From: an uncultured Bacteroidota bacterium
GTDB lineage: Bacteria > Bacteroidota > Bacteroidia > Bacteroidales > P3
Reading direction: 5' to 3'
Assembly: GCA_900546465.1 (NCBI GenBank)
Contig: URCX01000049.1
Coordinates: 1 to 12,136, forward strand
Length of the DNA: 12,136 nt
Shown piece by piece: positions 12,044 to 12,136 of this stretch. The stretch's first letter is position 1. Every line of letters begins with the position of its first letter. Below the pieces are notes generated by a model that saw nothing but the letters and a program-made list of their open reading frames with translations, ran no database searches and was not told the origin of the DNA. Made by a program: the position numbers and the translations under genes.

Positions 12044-12136
12044 TCACATGTTAAATAAATCTGCATGTGTTAGTCCTATTCTCTTAATTTCTTTTTCTAT
12101 TAAATCTTTTCCTTTTTCGATATTTTCTGAACGTTG
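12044..12136 (-). CDS. 3' end of an unidentified gene
   Basis: Reading minus from the right edge, 30 codons are open to TGA at 12046-12044. The visible C-terminus is lysine/glutamate-rich and ends KRIGLTHADLFNM. It is followed at normal distance by a good terminator on the same strand, which supports a real gene end. The fragment is too short to assign a family. It lies on the foreign-looking side of the junction. Confidence 0.45.
   Translation of the reverse strand, partial: QRSENIEKGKDLIEKEIKRIGLTHADLFNM

Overview
The window reads as chromosomal DNA of an anaerobic Bacteroidota, most likely order Bacteroidales. Protein families point that way (YqhD-type alcohol dehydrogenase, GT9 glycosyltransferase, PrxQ/Bcp, small Cys-containing lipoprotein), and so do the promoters: several starts are preceded by TAnnTTTG, three times with TTTG 19-20 bases upstream, the Bacteroidota -33/-7 arrangement. 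Shine-Dalgarno sequences are mostly absent. No tRNA, rRNA, CRISPR array, insertion sequence or phage gene was seen.

Layout: 1-539 (-) is the start of a CoA-transferase alpha subunit, divergent from an acyl-CoA synthetase (699-2357, +). Then come phosphate butyryltransferase (2610-3515, +), a stand-alone PAS protein (3622-3978, +) and a 41-residue lipoprotein (4073-4198, +). A hairpin-rich, gene-free stretch follows, then a small membrane protein (4765-5112, +), branched-chain aminotransferase IlvE (5296-6309, +), a GT9 glycosyltransferase (6379-7377, +) and the peroxiredoxin Bcp (7687-8148, +). The rest is on the minus strand: YqhD-like alcohol dehydrogenase (8231-9391), HU (9929-10201), methionyl-tRNA formyltransferase (10300-11277) and an ORF overlapping it (11274-11822). 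CoA-transferase, acyl-CoA synthetase, Ptb, IlvE and the alcohol dehydrogenase fit fermentation of amino acids to short-chain acids and handling of the resulting acyl-CoAs and aldehydes. Most genes look singly transcribed, with their own promoters and terminators.

The most unusual object is at the right end. The ORF at 11274-11822 is a chimera: its first ~70 residues are the N-terminus of an O-acetylhomoserine sulfhydrylase-type PLP enzyme, and the rest is the C-terminal two thirds of lumazine synthase (RibH). Right of the junction (about 11598-11617) the DNA changes character: higher coding G+C, a TTGACA-N17-TATGAT promoter, a strong Shine-Dalgarno, and the terminator and 3' end of another gene. 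This looks like DNA of a different bacterium, probably a Firmicute, joined at a few bases of shared sequence. An assembly chimera is the simplest explanation; a real recombination is possible. I saw no clearly new multi-gene system. Second-tier items are the lipoprotein, the PAS protein beside ptb, a 3 x 12 bp tandem repeat upstream of bcp, and a dispersed CGGCG hairpin motif.
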